A stretch of 64,000 bases of DNA from Bradyrhizobium sp. Ec3.3 (GCF_000472925.1 NZ_AXAS01000045.1:18440-82439), one strand, 5' to 3'; shown: positions 19,674-30,349, counted from the stretch's first letter. Notes: generated from the letters alone by a model not told the origin. Made by a program: numbers and translations.

Positions 19674-22600
19674 GCGATCGCACGCGCCACTCGGAGTGGC
19701 TGTCTCTTATCGACGTTTCGGGGCCGTTTCTCGCCGAGCCGGTCTTGAAGGATACCTTTCCTCAAGGGCTCGGCGGCTTGGATGCGGCGAAGAAGACGCT
19801 GCTGCGCCAGGCGTATGACGAGTGGCGCGAAGCGCGCGATCTCGACGATCCGCTGCTGCTGAAGATCCACAGCGCTTGGATCGATCTCGTTCTGAAGCAG
19901 GGGCTGGAGCTCGACGAACAAGGAAAAGCTGATGTCCTAAAGCCCCGTGCCTCGCTATCCGAGACGCTGGCATACGAATTGCCGGAGCACGGTGTAACTC
20001 TCCGTCCCGACTACGCGGTCGTAGATGCGGAAGGCCTGCCACGTATGCTGATAGCCACCTATGCTCCGGACATCCCGCTGACCGATGCAAGGAAGGGCGA
20101 TGCCTGGGCGGCGCCGCCCGCCGAACGCATGGTCGAACTGTGCAGAGCGACGCAGGTGCGCCTCGGGCTCGTTACAAACGGTGAGCACTGGATGTTGGTC
20201 GACGCTCCTGTCGGAGCTGCGACGACAATGGCGAACTGGTACGCGCGCCTTTGGGGGCAGGAGCCGCTAACGCTTCAAGCCTTCGTCAATCTCCTCGGCA
20301 TCAGACGCTTCTTCGTCGATCGAAGCGAGCAGCTACCTGCTTTGCTCGACAGGTCACTCGAACATCAGGACGAAGTGACCGACGCTCTCGGCGAACAGGT
20401 CAGGCGCGCGGTCGAAGTATTGATTCAGGCCCTTGAGCGGGCGGACGTGGACCGTAAGCGCGAGCTGCTCGAAGGGATAGAACCGACGGAGCTTTATGAA
20501 GCCGGCCTTACCGTCATGATGCGTATCGTCTTCCTGCTGTCAGCGGAAGAGCGTGGCCTATTGTTGATGGGTGACCCTCGTTACGAAGGCAACTACGCCG
20601 TCTCTACTGTGCGACTGCAGCTGCGCGCGGAATCCGAAGAAATATTGGAACGTCGCTGGGATGCCTGGTCACGGTTGCTCTCGGTGTTTCGCGCAGTCTA
20701 TGGAGGTATCGATCATGACTCCATGCGGCTGCCCGCCTTGGGGGGCTCGCTTTTCGATCCCGACCGATATCCGTTTCTAGAAGGCCGTGCCAAAGGTTCA
20801 AGCTGGAGAAGCGATCCCGCGACGCCACTGCCGATCGACAATCGAACCGTCTTACTGCTGCTCGAAGCAGTCCAACTTTTCCAAGGCCGGACGCTCTCGT
20901 ATCTCGCGCTCGACGTGGAACAAATCGGTTACGTCTACGAAGGTTTGCTTGAGCGTACCGCTGTCCGCGCTGGCGAAGTCACGCTCGATCTCGACGCGAC
21001 GAAAAATGCTGACACCCCGTGGGTCACGCTCCCGGAACTCGATGACGCTGCAGCTAAAGGGCGCAAGAACGTAGAAGAGCTTCTCCAAGATCGCACCGGC
21101 AGTTCCCCGAGCCGCGTTCGCAATGACTGGGGAAAAGACGTCAACGATGCGTCCGCCGAAAAACTACTGACGGTGTGCCAGGGGGACGGTGCGCTGCGTG
21201 ATAGGGTGAAGCCGTACTTTCATCTTCTCCGAACTGACCCGTGGGGCCACCCCCTCGTTTATCCCAAAGGCACCGTCATGGTCAGGATGGGCGCCGGCAG
21301 GCGCGAAACTGGGACCCACTACACGCCCAAATCGCTGACAGAAGCGATTGTTAAAGAAGCACTTGAACCACTTGCTTATTTCGGGCCGGACGAGGGCAAG
21401 CCTAGGGATGCTTGGCAGCTCAAAGCGCCAAAGGAGCTACTCGGTCTAAAGATCTGCGATCCCGCAATGGGGTCCGGCGCTTTCCTCGTGCAGGTTTGCC
21501 GATGGCTGTCGGAGCGGGTCGTCGAAGCGTGGGCCCAAGCCGAGCAACAAGGAAGTGCAATCTCATCTGAGGGTGAGGTGTTTGAGGCGATCGGTTCGCT
21601 AGAGCCGCTACGCTCGGATCCAGAGGAACGGCTATTAACAGCACGACGATTGATCGCCGAACGTTGCCTGTACGGCGTCGACATCAACCCCTTGGCCGTC
21701 GAGCTTGCCAAGCTTTCGATCTGGCTCGTGACCCTTTCTAGGGGGCGACCCTTTGGCTTCCTCGACCACAATCTACGTGCTGGCGACAGTCTGCTTGGAA
21801 TCACAAGCCAAGATCAACTCTATTACTTGGACATGGAGCCCCGCAAGGGAAGCTCTAAGCAGCTGTTTGCTGCGAACCTCGAGAAAGGGGTGGCGGAGTC
21901 TATAAAAGTTCGATCGGAGCTGCGGCAGCGTCCCGTTCGAGACATTCGAGACGTCAATGCGATGGCAGACCTTGATCAGCAGGCACGCCATTTACTCCGA
22001 TTGGCGAGCCTCTCAGCCGATGCATTTGTCGGCACAGTACTCGCGCCTTACGGCCAAACCACGGGTGTGGCCATGGTTGCTGGCTTGATCGGGGAAGCGG
22101 TGGCCGGACACACAGACAAGGTGGAAGAACTGCAGCGCGCAGCGCATACGACCTTGAAGTTGGATCTCCCCACTGGAAAAACTCCCCGGCGGCCTTTTCA
22201 TTGGCCACTTGAATTTTCGGAGGTTTTCAAAGGCTCTAATTCCGGTTTCGATAGCATCGTCGGCAATCCACCATTTCTGGGCGGCAAAAAGATTTCCGGT
22301 GTTTTTGGAGACCGCTACCGAGAATATCTAGTCGAGCACGTAGCAGGGGGCACACGGGGCCACGCCGACCTCATCGCATATTTCTTCCTTCGTGTAGGCG
22401 CGCTCGTTCGAAGGGGGGGTACCTTTGGGTTGATCGCGTCTAATTCTATTGTGGAAGGCGACACGCGCGATGTTGGACTCACGCAACTGCTGGCGCGAGG
22501 CGGAGCGATCTACAGAGCGACGCGCAGCGAGATTTGGCCTGGGACGGCGAACGTCGCAACCAGCAGGATCCATTTTTGTCGCGGAGAATGGGGCGGCTTA

Positions 22601-23788
22601 CGAATATTGGATAACGCCGCAGTTTCACGCATATCAGCTAGTTTGACCGATAGAGAGAACTGGAGCCCAGTGAAGCTGTCGTCGAATCTTGGAGCGTGCT
22701 TCCAGGGGTCTATCATCCTTGGGTTGGGGTTTACACTCACTCCCTTAGGAGCGAAAGCCATACTTCAAAAGCATCCGGAATATGCGGGGACAGTCTTGTT
22801 TCCGTACCTCATCGGCAAAGAGGTAAACTCACATCCAATACCGACGCCCGGACGATGGGTAATAAACTTTTGGGACTGGCCGGAAAGTAAAGCTAAGACC
22901 TATCCGGACCTCTACGAGCAAGTTCTCCGAAACGTAAAGCCGGAGCGAGATGCCCTTAAGAACAACGTTACCGCACAAGGATACAAGGACAGGTGGTGGC
23001 GCTTTGGGCGTGATGGAAAGAATCTATACCATGCGGTGGGGAGGGGCGGCCTTTTTGTTGCTCATCCCACTGGAGCGTATCCACGCACTCCGTTGGACTT
23101 GGTGATTGTCTTCGCAACACAAGCGACGAAATACCCCTGCTTCACAATAGTTAAAAACGAGTCGATATATGCCAACTCTCTTGGCGTCGTAGCAAGCCAG
23201 AGCTTTGGCCTGCTTGCGGCACTTTCTTCCGATTTACATGCTATTTGGGCATTTGAGCACGGATCACGCTTAGAGGAGAGGCTACGATATACTCACGGTG
23301 ATATTTTCGAGACGTTTCCTTTCCCTCCTGGTGTGTTGGAGAACCGCAACCAATCTCTTGAGCGTGTAGGAAAAAAATTCTTCGATAAACGCCAAGCTTA
23401 TCTTGTTGGCAAAAACATGGGAATGACGAAATTCTATAATGATTTTCATGACGCCGAGAAGCGAGATGCTCAAATAAAAGAACTTCGTGAGTTGCAGGTT
23501 GAGATGAACCATGAGGTTCTAAAGGCTTATGGTTTTGAGAGCATCGACCTTGCCCATGATTTCCGCGAGGTTGGCTATCAACCTAGCGGCAAGAATATTC
23601 GTTTCACGATTAGTGAACCTGCGAGAATTGAGCTGCTGTACCGGTTGGCCGTATTGAACAAATTACGGCACGAACGAGAGAGTAGGACCCCGGCATTGTC
23701 AGCCCGCCGCTTGTCGGATTGCGTTGACGAAATTCCTTCGGACGGCCTCTTCGCGACACGAGCGGGGGCTGGTGGTGCAAGTGGCTAG
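19670..23788 (+). CDS. drmMI: DISARM N6-adenine DNA methyltransferase DrmMI
   Basis: The protein has 1,372 residues from ATG 19670, which overlaps the drmD stop (ATGA). The SAM-binding motif I is DPAMGSGAFLVQVCRWL at about 597; the catalytic motif IV is NPPF at about 866. The N-terminal 350 residues form a helical domain like those of type IIL/PglX enzymes, and the last 400 should hold the target-recognition domain. It methylates adenine to protect host DNA. From about 22200 to 23700 the DNA is clearly richer in A/T than the start of the gene, so the specificity end may have been exchanged. Confidence 0.88.
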   Translation: MSDRTRHSEWLSLIDVSGPFLAEPVLKDTFPQGLGGLDAAKKTLLRQAYDEWREARDLDDPLLLKIHSAWIDLVLKQGLELDEQGKADVLKPRASLSETLAYELPEHGVTLRPDYAVVDAEGLPRMLIATYAPDIPLTDARKGDAWAAPPAERMVELCRATQVRLGLVTNGEHWMLVDAPVGAATTMANWYARLWGQEPLTLQAFVNLLGIRRFFVDRSEQLPALLDRSLEHQDEVTDALGEQVRRAVEVLIQALERADVDRKRELLEGIEPTELYEAGLTVMMRIVFLLSAEERGLLLMGDPRYEGNYAVSTVRLQLRAESEEILERRWDAWSRLLSVFRAVYGGIDHDSMRLPALGGSLFDPDRYPFLEGRAKGSSWRSDPATPLPIDNRTVLLLLEAVQLFQGRTLSYLALDVEQIGYVYEGLLERTAVRAGEVTLDLDATKNADTPWVTLPELDDAAAKGRKNVEELLQDRTGSSPSRVRNDWGKDVNDASAEKLLTVCQGDGALRDRVKPYFHLLRTDPWGHPLVYPKGTVMVRMGAGRRETGTHYTPKSLTEAIVKEALEPLAYFGPDEGKPRDAWQLKAPKELLGLKICDPAMGSGAFLVQVCRWLSERVVEAWAQAEQQGSAISSEGEVFEAIGSLEPLRSDPEERLLTARRLIAERCLYGVDINPLAVELAKLSIWLVTLSRGRPFGFLDHNLRAGDSLLGITSQDQLYYLDMEPRKGSSKQLFAANLEKGVAESIKVRSELRQRPVRDIRDVNAMADLDQQARHLLRLASLSADAFVGTVLAPYGQTTGVAMVAGLIGEAVAGHTDKVEELQRAAHTTLKLDLPTGKTPRRPFHWPLEFSEVFKGSNSGFDSIVGNPPFLGGKKISGVFGDRYREYLVEHVAGGTRGHADLIAYFFLRVGALVRRGGTFGLIASNSIVEGDTRDVGLTQLLARGGAIYRATRSEIWPGTANVATSRIHFCRGEWGGLRILDNAAVSRISASLTDRENWSPVKLSSNLGACFQGSIILGLGFTLTPLGAKAILQKHPEYAGTVLFPYLIGKEVNSHPIPTPGRWVINFWDWPESKAKTYPDLYEQVLRNVKPERDALKNNVTAQGYKDRWWRFGRDGKNLYHAVGRGGLFVAHPTGAYPRTPLDLVIVFATQATKYPCFTIVKNESIYANSLGVVASQSFGLLAALSSDLHAIWAFEHGSRLEERLRYTHGDIFETFPFPPGVLENRNQSLERVGKKFFDKRQAYLVGKNMGMTKFYNDFHDAEKRDAQIKELRELQVEMNHEVLKAYGFESIDLAHDFREVGYQPSGKNIRFTISEPARIELLYRLAVLNKLRHERESRTPALSARRLSDCVDEIPSDGLFATRAGAGGASG

Positions 23789-24453
23789 GATCTATTCACA
23801 TGAGGAGTGTCCTGGCGCCGATCTCACGGTTGATGCGGTGTACGAGGGCGGCCAAACTAAGGACGCCGGGAGCGATGCGATTTCGAAGGTTCTGCATGGC
23901 AGCGGCAATCAAGGGGGATTCCGTGCAGCAGGGACAGGCGAGGACAAGAAGTTCGTCGCTCTCTACACGAGCGGGAAGAATCGCGATTGGCCAGGCCATC
24001 TGGAGCTGAGCACGGGACAGTTCGTGTACTTTGGCGACAACAAGACGCCGGGACACGAGCTTCACGAAACGCCGCGCAGCGGCAACCGCATTCTGCGCCG
24101 CGTCTTCGATCTATTGCACGCCAATCCGAGCCAGCGCGCGCTTATTCCTCCTTTCTTCGTCTTCAAGAAATACCCGACGTCGGCGAGCGCGCGATCGGTG
24201 CAGTTCAAAGGCTTGGCTGCTCCGGGCTTTCCAGGGCTTGCGGCAACGAGCGATCTGGTCGCTGTCTGGAAGACGACCGGCGGCCAGCGCTTTCAAAACT
24301 ACCGCGCTGTCTTCACGGTGCTCGATGTGCCTGTCGTGCCTCACGCTTGGCTTCATACTGACCGCGAACGGTTTCAACACACGGGAGCTTTTGAGCGCGC
24401 TCCTGCAACGCGAATTTCCAGGGGGCAAACATGGCGGAAGCAACGGCGGCTAA
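23781..24453 (+). pseudogene. Modification-dependent nuclease gene with its catalytic domain deleted, inside DISARM
   Basis: The first 190 codons are very similar to the intact nuclease at 36003 (shared YVEGG-type start AVYEGG, then GNQGGFRAAG, LSTGQF-YFGDN, RSVQFKGLA, GFPGL, QRFQNYRA). Near 24353 the sequence jumps, with a frame change, to the last 20 or so codons of the same family (TANGFNTRELLSALLQREF). About 185 codons that carry the Mrr-like catalytic core (GG-D and E-A-K in the paralogue) are gone. In the broken frame the product ends at 24464. The start is GTG 23781 or one of two GTGs just before it, overlapping drmMI. Possibly still makes a DNA-binding fragment. Confidence 0.8.
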
Positions 24454-27400
24454 CGGCACTGTAGCGACGAACGCCTGGCTGGTCGTCGACAAGGGTGGCG
24501 CGCTTCTGCCGGGGTTCACGGTCGCGCTTTCCGGTGAACGCAAGCTGCACGCCGCCATCGCGCATGGCGATTGGCTGTTGGTAGCCGATCCGTCGGGGAG
24601 CGCGTCGCGCGTCGGGCGCGTCATGCGCGTGCGCTCGGATCTCGAGAGTACGGTTCTTTACCTCGATCGCCTCCTCGAGATCGGTGGAAATGCGACAATC
24701 ACTTCTGCCGGACTATCGCCGCCTATGGGGCAGACGACGCGATTGCAGTGGAACGACTTCCTGGACGCGGTGAAAAAAATCACCGGAGGAGCGCTCGACG
24801 ATGTTCCGCCGGTTGGCTCGCGTAGAGGCAAGGAGAACGAGGACATCTCCTATATCCGGGAGCTGCTACAGTTCGCCGTGATCGACGATCTTCTCGGGCC
24901 CGCGAACGGTCCCCACGAGCGTATCATCGATATGAGCGTGCGGGACCGCTACCTCGTCGGCAAGCTCGCGCCGCGCGAGGTCGAACACGACGGCGTCGAA
25001 GGCGGGTTACCCGCCGCGGACGATGCCGACGAAGAGCCCGGCGACCTCGATGTCCACAAAGGCCGGCACGAGCCGGGAGCGGAGTTCGACAGTACCACGG
25101 GACGCGTCGACGCCGAAGCCGAGTCTGCCGACGAGATCGACGCCACAAGCAACCAGTCTCTCGTGCCTTCCAGCCTCGGATTGACCTTCTGCGTCAACGG
25201 CGACGTGAAGCAAATCGAGGTCGAAGCGCGCTGGGGCCAGTACGAGCGCATCTACGAGCACGAACATACGAAGAAGATCAACAAGAAGATCAAGGACGCC
25301 CAGGGCAACGTCATCCGCAAGGAACAGGCCGAAGTCAAAGCAAAGGTCTGGCAGCGCGTGCCGTGCGGCGGCCAGCTGACGCTCGAGCTTATCGATGGCG
25401 TGATCTCCCATCGGCCGCCCGACAAGGACCGGCCGGATGTGAGGGTGCAAGGAACTGTGAGGCCGAAGAACGCCGACGGCGACCGGCTCATCACACTGTT
25501 CCTCGTCAACGCGCAAACCGAACCGGACGAAAACAAGGACTCCGCCTGGGTCTTCCAGCCGGAGCTGATTGTCCGTTCGCCGAATGGCAACGCGGTATTC
25601 AGACGCCGCGCGGCGCTCGCGACCAAGGACGACGACGAAGAGCGCAAGGCGCTCGAGATGATCTACCGCAAGCAGGTCGAATTCGCCGTAGGCCACGGAG
25701 TTTCCGTCCACGCGAATACAGTGGCCGAGGACCCCGAGAAGGCCGACGATGTGCGCACCGTCGTGATGCCCCAGTTCGAGGTGCCGGTCACCGAGACGCC
25801 CGGACTGCGGCCGCAAGACCGGCCCGCCATGCGCGACATGGTCGACAAAGGTCATCTCGATATGGAGGTCCTGTCCGCGCTGGATCCCAAGGACCTGGTC
25901 GCCGCGCTGTCCGTGCTTCCCCGCGATTATGGAGACTGGATCGCGGAACAGCGCGCCCGCATCGGCAAGGATGTGACCGGGCACGCCCCACAGGCCAAGG
26001 CCGCACTGGACCGCTGCGATGAAATCCGCAAGCGGCTCGAAGAAGGAATTGCCGTCCTCGCCGATGCGAAGAACGAAAAGGCGCTCACGGCTTTCCGCTT
26101 CGCGAACAGGGCCATGGCGCAGCAGCGCATTCACAGCCTTTATGCGCTCTCGCACCGCCGCGGCGAAGGAAAGACGCTTGCGGATTTCGAGGAGCGCCGC
26201 AACAGGTCATGGCGGCCGTTCCAGCTCGCGTTCATCCTTCTTTCGATCCCGTCGCTAGCCGATCCCGAACACAAGGACCGCACCGCTCCGCTCGACGCCT
26301 ATGCCGATCTTCTCTGGTTTCCCACTGGCGGCGGCAAGACCGAGGCGTACCTGGGCGTCGCGGCCTTCGCGATGGCGATACGGCGTTTGCAAGGCGTGCT
26401 CGGCGGCTATGACGGCACGCGCGGCCTGACCGTCATCATGCGCTATACGCTGCGCCTCCTGACGCTCCAGCAATTTCAGCGCGCCTCGACGTTGATCTGC
26501 GCCATGGAGCTGCTCCGGCAGGAGGCCGCTGCGAAGGGCGACAAGTCGTGGGGCGAAGAGCCGTTCACGATCGGACTTTGGGTCGGCAACAAGGTGACTC
26601 CCGGCACCACCGCCGAAAGCAGCCAGGTCGTTCGCAATATCCGCGACCCCGAGAAGTTCGATGCGGGCGGGACGTCGCCCGCGCAGCTGACGAGCTGTCC
26701 CTGGTGCGGATGCGAGATCGATCCTAAGCAGGATATCGAGGTCGATACCGCGCGCAAGCGGACGACGATTTACTGCGGCGACAAAAAAGGCGGGTGCGAA
26801 TTCTCGAAGGGCAAGTCGAGTAAAAAGACGCAGCCCGGCATCCCCGTCCTCGTGGTCGACGAGGAAATCTATCACCGCCCGCCGTCGATGATGATCGCGA
26901 CGGTCGACAAGTTCGCCCTCATGGCATGGAAGGGGGAGGTGCGGACTCTCTTCGGCATGGCCACGACGGAATGCCCGAGGCATGGCCTTCTTTGGCCTGA
27001 CGCCGATTGCACCGGCAATCACAAGACATACAAAGTGCTGCCGAGTACGGCCGTTCGCAACATCACCCGCCTCAGGCCGCCCGATCTCATCATTCAGGAC
27101 GAATTCCATCTTATCAGCGGGCCTCTCGGCACGATGGTCGGCCTTTATGAAACCGCGATCGACGAGCTTTGCGGCTGGCAACTGAACGGCAAAACCGTTC
27201 AGCCCAAGATCGTTGCTTCCACGGCGACGGTCCGAAAGGCGGCGGAGCAGGTCAACAACGTGTTCATGCGGCGCGTCGCGGTGTTCCCGCCGCACGGTCT
27301 CGATGTCGAGGACAACTTCTTTTCGATCCAGAGGCCCGTGGCCTCGATGCCAGGGCGCCGCTATCTCGGGGTTTGCTCGCCGGGCAGCTCGCGTCCGGCC

Positions 27401-28495
27401 ATGCTGATCCGCGTCTATACCGCCTTCCTGACCGCCTCGCAGGCGCTGTTCAACCGTTTCGGCCAGGCTGCCGATCCGTACCTCACCACGGTCGGCTACT
27501 TCAATTCACTGCGCGAACTGGGCGGCATGCGCCGCCTCGCCGAAGACGACGTGCAGACGCGCTCCTACCGCGTGCAGATGAGCGACGTCGACCGGCCCGG
27601 CCTCGAGCAGCGCGCCGTGAGCACCATCCGCGAGCTTACCTCGCGCGTTTCGAGCCGTGATATCCCGAAGAACCTCGATCAGCTCGAGATCAAGTTCAAG
27701 GCGTCCTACGACGCCGCGCTCGGGCGCTACGTGACGGAATGGGACGAGGGTGAAGCTCGATCGATCGACGTCGTGCTGGCGACAAACATGCTTTCCGTCG
27801 GAGTCGACGTGAATCGCCTCGGGCTCATGGTCGTGAACGGACAGCCCAAGGGGACAGCCGAATACATTCAGGCAACGAGCCGCGTCGGGCGCTCTTTCCC
27901 GGGGCTCGTCTGCACCGTGCTGACATGGGCTCGGCCCCGCGACCTATCGCACTACGAGACCTTCGAGCACTACCACGCGACCTTCTACAAGCACGTGGAG
28001 GCGCAATCCGTCACGCCGTTCTCGCCGCGCGCGATGGATCGTGGACTTACCGGAACGATGCTGAGCGTCATGCGGCTCGAGAACCCTCTCTTCAATCCCA
28101 ATCCCGGCGCGGGAGCTCTCGACAAGCCCGATCGAACGGAAGCGGCCGAGGCGCACGATCTGCTTGTCAATAGGGCGTGGCAGATCTCCCATCAGGCCGC
28201 CATCAAAGATCTCGCCTCCGCGGAGCTCAAGGAGCGTCTCGACGAATGGGCGGGAGAAGCGGGCAAGGGCGGCAGAACCCTCGCTTACGAGAAGAAAGGT
28301 CCGAACGTTTCCACGACCGTCGCGCTTCTCAAGCGGCCAGGGATTCAGGCGTGGGACAATTTCACCGTTCCCATGTCCATGCGTGAGGTCGAACCCGGCG
28401 TGAGCCTCATCATGAGCACCGTCAGGATCGGCGGTTCCGATCCGGGCTGGAATCCGCGGCCCGTCGGGCGGGACGATGCTGGAGGCGACGCATGA
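24431..28495 (+). CDS. drmA: DISARM helicase DrmA
   Basis: The 1,354-residue protein has Walker A in WFPTGGGKTEAYLG (about 630-645), the DEXH-type box in IIQDEFHLISG (about 890), and motif VI in YIQATSRVGRSFPGL (about 1145). Two zinc-finger-like inserts are visible (CPWCGCEID and, further on, CGDKKGGCEF), as is CPRHGLLWPDADC. These are hallmarks of DrmA, the core DISARM helicase, which with DrmB forms the complex that senses phage DNA ends. The start overlaps the end of the nuclease remnant; the end overlaps drmB by 4 bases. Confidence 0.93.
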   Translation: MAEATAANGTVATNAWLVVDKGGALLPGFTVALSGERKLHAAIAHGDWLLVADPSGSASRVGRVMRVRSDLESTVLYLDRLLEIGGNATITSAGLSPPMGQTTRLQWNDFLDAVKKITGGALDDVPPVGSRRGKENEDISYIRELLQFAVIDDLLGPANGPHERIIDMSVRDRYLVGKLAPREVEHDGVEGGLPAADDADEEPGDLDVHKGRHEPGAEFDSTTGRVDAEAESADEIDATSNQSLVPSSLGLTFCVNGDVKQIEVEARWGQYERIYEHEHTKKINKKIKDAQGNVIRKEQAEVKAKVWQRVPCGGQLTLELIDGVISHRPPDKDRPDVRVQGTVRPKNADGDRLITLFLVNAQTEPDENKDSAWVFQPELIVRSPNGNAVFRRRAALATKDDDEERKALEMIYRKQVEFAVGHGVSVHANTVAEDPEKADDVRTVVMPQFEVPVTETPGLRPQDRPAMRDMVDKGHLDMEVLSALDPKDLVAALSVLPRDYGDWIAEQRARIGKDVTGHAPQAKAALDRCDEIRKRLEEGIAVLADAKNEKALTAFRFANRAMAQQRIHSLYALSHRRGEGKTLADFEERRNRSWRPFQLAFILLSIPSLADPEHKDRTAPLDAYADLLWFPTGGGKTEAYLGVAAFAMAIRRLQGVLGGYDGTRGLTVIMRYTLRLLTLQQFQRASTLICAMELLRQEAAAKGDKSWGEEPFTIGLWVGNKVTPGTTAESSQVVRNIRDPEKFDAGGTSPAQLTSCPWCGCEIDPKQDIEVDTARKRTTIYCGDKKGGCEFSKGKSSKKTQPGIPVLVVDEEIYHRPPSMMIATVDKFALMAWKGEVRTLFGMATTECPRHGLLWPDADCTGNHKTYKVLPSTAVRNITRLRPPDLIIQDEFHLISGPLGTMVGLYETAIDELCGWQLNGKTVQPKIVASTATVRKAAEQVNNVFMRRVAVFPPHGLDVEDNFFSIQRPVASMPGRRYLGVCSPGSSRPAMLIRVYTAFLTASQALFNRFGQAADPYLTTVGYFNSLRELGGMRRLAEDDVQTRSYRVQMSDVDRPGLEQRAVSTIRELTSRVSSRDIPKNLDQLEIKFKASYDAALGRYVTEWDEGEARSIDVVLATNMLSVGVDVNRLGLMVVNGQPKGTAEYIQATSRVGRSFPGLVCTVLTWARPRDLSHYETFEHYHATFYKHVEAQSVTPFSPRAMDRGLTGTMLSVMRLENPLFNPNPGAGALDKPDRTEAAEAHDLLVNRAWQISHQAAIKDLASAELKERLDEWAGEAGKGGRTLAYEKKGPNVSTTVALLKRPGIQAWDNFTVPMSMREVEPGVSLIMSTVRIGGSDPGWNPRPVGRDDAGGDA

Positions 28496-30342
28496 ACGGT
28501 GACAGGACTCCCGTCGGCCAGGTCAGGCCGAGTCAGCTCCTTTGGACCTACGGGCCCGGCGCTCTCGTCGACCTTCCGAGCCTTTCCGTCGTTACGCTCG
28601 GCATCGACAAGTGGGAGCTGAGCCGTTGCCCACCGCTGGAGGAGGCGCGCCTGCTCGCCGCGGTGCGCCGCGAGCTGGGGCCGCAGGTTCAGAGCCTTCG
28701 GATGCCGCCGTTTCAGCGCAGCGAGAATGTCGATCCGTTCTCCGCCGAGGCCTTCATCGGTGTTCCGGTCCGGCCCTTCCCGCGCTGGTTGCGCTGCGTG
28801 AAATGCGGACTCCTTTCCGCCTATGATACGGGGCTCTTCGAGTGCAAGGAGCACCGATTTCGGCCCGAGCGGACGCGCTTCGTCCACAAAGATTGCAAGG
28901 GCTCGAAGGACGACCAGCCGGCAAGAGACGCCGATGCCGTGCCCGCTCGCTTCTTGCTCGCCTGCCGCAACGGTCATCTCGACGATTTCCCGTGGGACTA
29001 TTTCGTTCACAACGGCCCGTCCCCCTGCAAAGGTACGCTGCGCTTCTATGAAAGCGACGCCTCGCTCCAAACCGAAAATCTTTGGGTCAAATGCGACGGG
29101 TGCGGTGCAGCGCGCAGCATGGCGCAGGCCTTCGGGAAAGTCGGCCGCGAGAACTTGCCCGGCTGCCGGGGCCGCCACCCTCATGTCGATCACTTCGACT
29201 CAGGCTGCACGGAGGAGGCTCGGGCCGTGCTTCTAGGTGCGACCAACAGCTGGTTCCCGATCACGCTTTCGGCGCTGGCGATTCCGCTGACATCCGATCC
29301 GATCGTTCAGCTCGTTCAGGACGGCTGGGACTACTTCGGCGATCTCGAGTCCGAGGAGCAGGTCGCCGTCACGGTGAAGACCCTCAAGAAGACGGGCGCG
29401 CTTTCCGGCATCGACAAGCATTCGCCGAAGGCGATCTGGCAGGTCATTCAGCAGATCAAGATCGGTAACGCGGGAGGAGGCGTAACAGAAGCCGACATCA
29501 AAGGGCCGGAGTGGAGCGTTCTCACCGATCCCAATCCGCCGACCGACTGGCCTCATTTTCTGAGCAAGACCGTTGCGGCTCCAAAGGCCTTCGAAAAAAA
29601 GATCGCAAGCGTCCTGCTTCTCGAGCGCCTGCGCGAAGTGAACGCCCTGATCGGCTTCACCCGCGTCGAAGCGCCAGAGGAGGCGACCGACGTCAACCAG
29701 CGGCCACCGCGCGCAGCCCTTTGTAGGGTCGCGCCGCAATGGGTGCCTGCAACGGAAGTTCACGGCGAGGGGATTTTCGTCCGGTTCGATGAAGCCGCCG
29801 TCAAGGCATGGGAGAGCAAGCTTGCGGTCGTATCCCGCCTTGCTAAGATCGAAGCCGGGCATCGCGGCTGGCGAAATGCGCGCAAGCTCGATCCTGCGGA
29901 AGGCTTCCCCGGGATCCGCTATGCGATGCTCCATACGCTATCGCATCTCCTGATCCGCGAGCTCGCCCTCGAATGCGGCTACAATGCCGCCAGCATCAGG
30001 GAGCGAATCTACGCGGATACCGAGGGCGATAGCCCTCAAGCGGGCATCCTGATCTATACCGCCGCCGCAGATTCGGACGGCACGCTCGGTGGCCTCGTCG
30101 AACTCGGAAGACCCGACAATCTGGGCAGGCTTCTCAAACAGGCCTTGGGTCGCGCAGGCATTTGCTCTTCCGATCCACTCTGCTCCGAGCACAATCCCGA
30201 GACGGACCGTTCGCTCCACGCCGCGGCCTGTCACGCCTGCTCCTTCGTCTCGGAAACTTCCTGCGAGAAGGGCAATCGCTACATCGACCGCGCGCTCGTC
30301 GTTCCGACTTTGGAAGTGACCGACGCGGCATTCTTCGATTGA
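28492..30342 (+). CDS. drmB: DISARM protein DrmB (DUF1998)
   Basis: The 616-residue protein starts with VGQVRPSQLLWTYGPGALVD, a typical DrmB opening. It has zinc-binding pairs (CVKCGLLSAYDTGLFECKEH near 103; KCDGCGAARS near 203) and the C-terminal DUF1998 signature: LHTLSHLLIRELALECGYN (about 482), GGLVELGR, and CHACSFVSETSCEKGNRYID near the end. DrmB partners DrmA and stimulates its binding to DNA. The ATG overlaps the drmA stop (ATGA). Confidence 0.93.
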   Translation: MNGDRTPVGQVRPSQLLWTYGPGALVDLPSLSVVTLGIDKWELSRCPPLEEARLLAAVRRELGPQVQSLRMPPFQRSENVDPFSAEAFIGVPVRPFPRWLRCVKCGLLSAYDTGLFECKEHRFRPERTRFVHKDCKGSKDDQPARDADAVPARFLLACRNGHLDDFPWDYFVHNGPSPCKGTLRFYESDASLQTENLWVKCDGCGAARSMAQAFGKVGRENLPGCRGRHPHVDHFDSGCTEEARAVLLGATNSWFPITLSALAIPLTSDPIVQLVQDGWDYFGDLESEEQVAVTVKTLKKTGALSGIDKHSPKAIWQVIQQIKIGNAGGGVTEADIKGPEWSVLTDPNPPTDWPHFLSKTVAAPKAFEKKIASVLLLERLREVNALIGFTRVEAPEEATDVNQRPPRAALCRVAPQWVPATEVHGEGIFVRFDEAAVKAWESKLAVVSRLAKIEAGHRGWRNARKLDPAEGFPGIRYAMLHTLSHLLIRELALECGYNAASIRERIYADTEGDSPQAGILIYTAAADSDGTLGGLVELGRPDNLGRLLKQALGRAGICSSDPLCSEHNPETDRSLHAAACHACSFVSETSCEKGNRYIDRALVVPTLEVTDAAFFD

Positions 30343-30349
30343 GGGCCGC

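Noticed and set aside
25007..26155. Minus-strand frame of 382 codons in drmA
   Set aside because: Antisense of a well supported gene; no protein features of its own.
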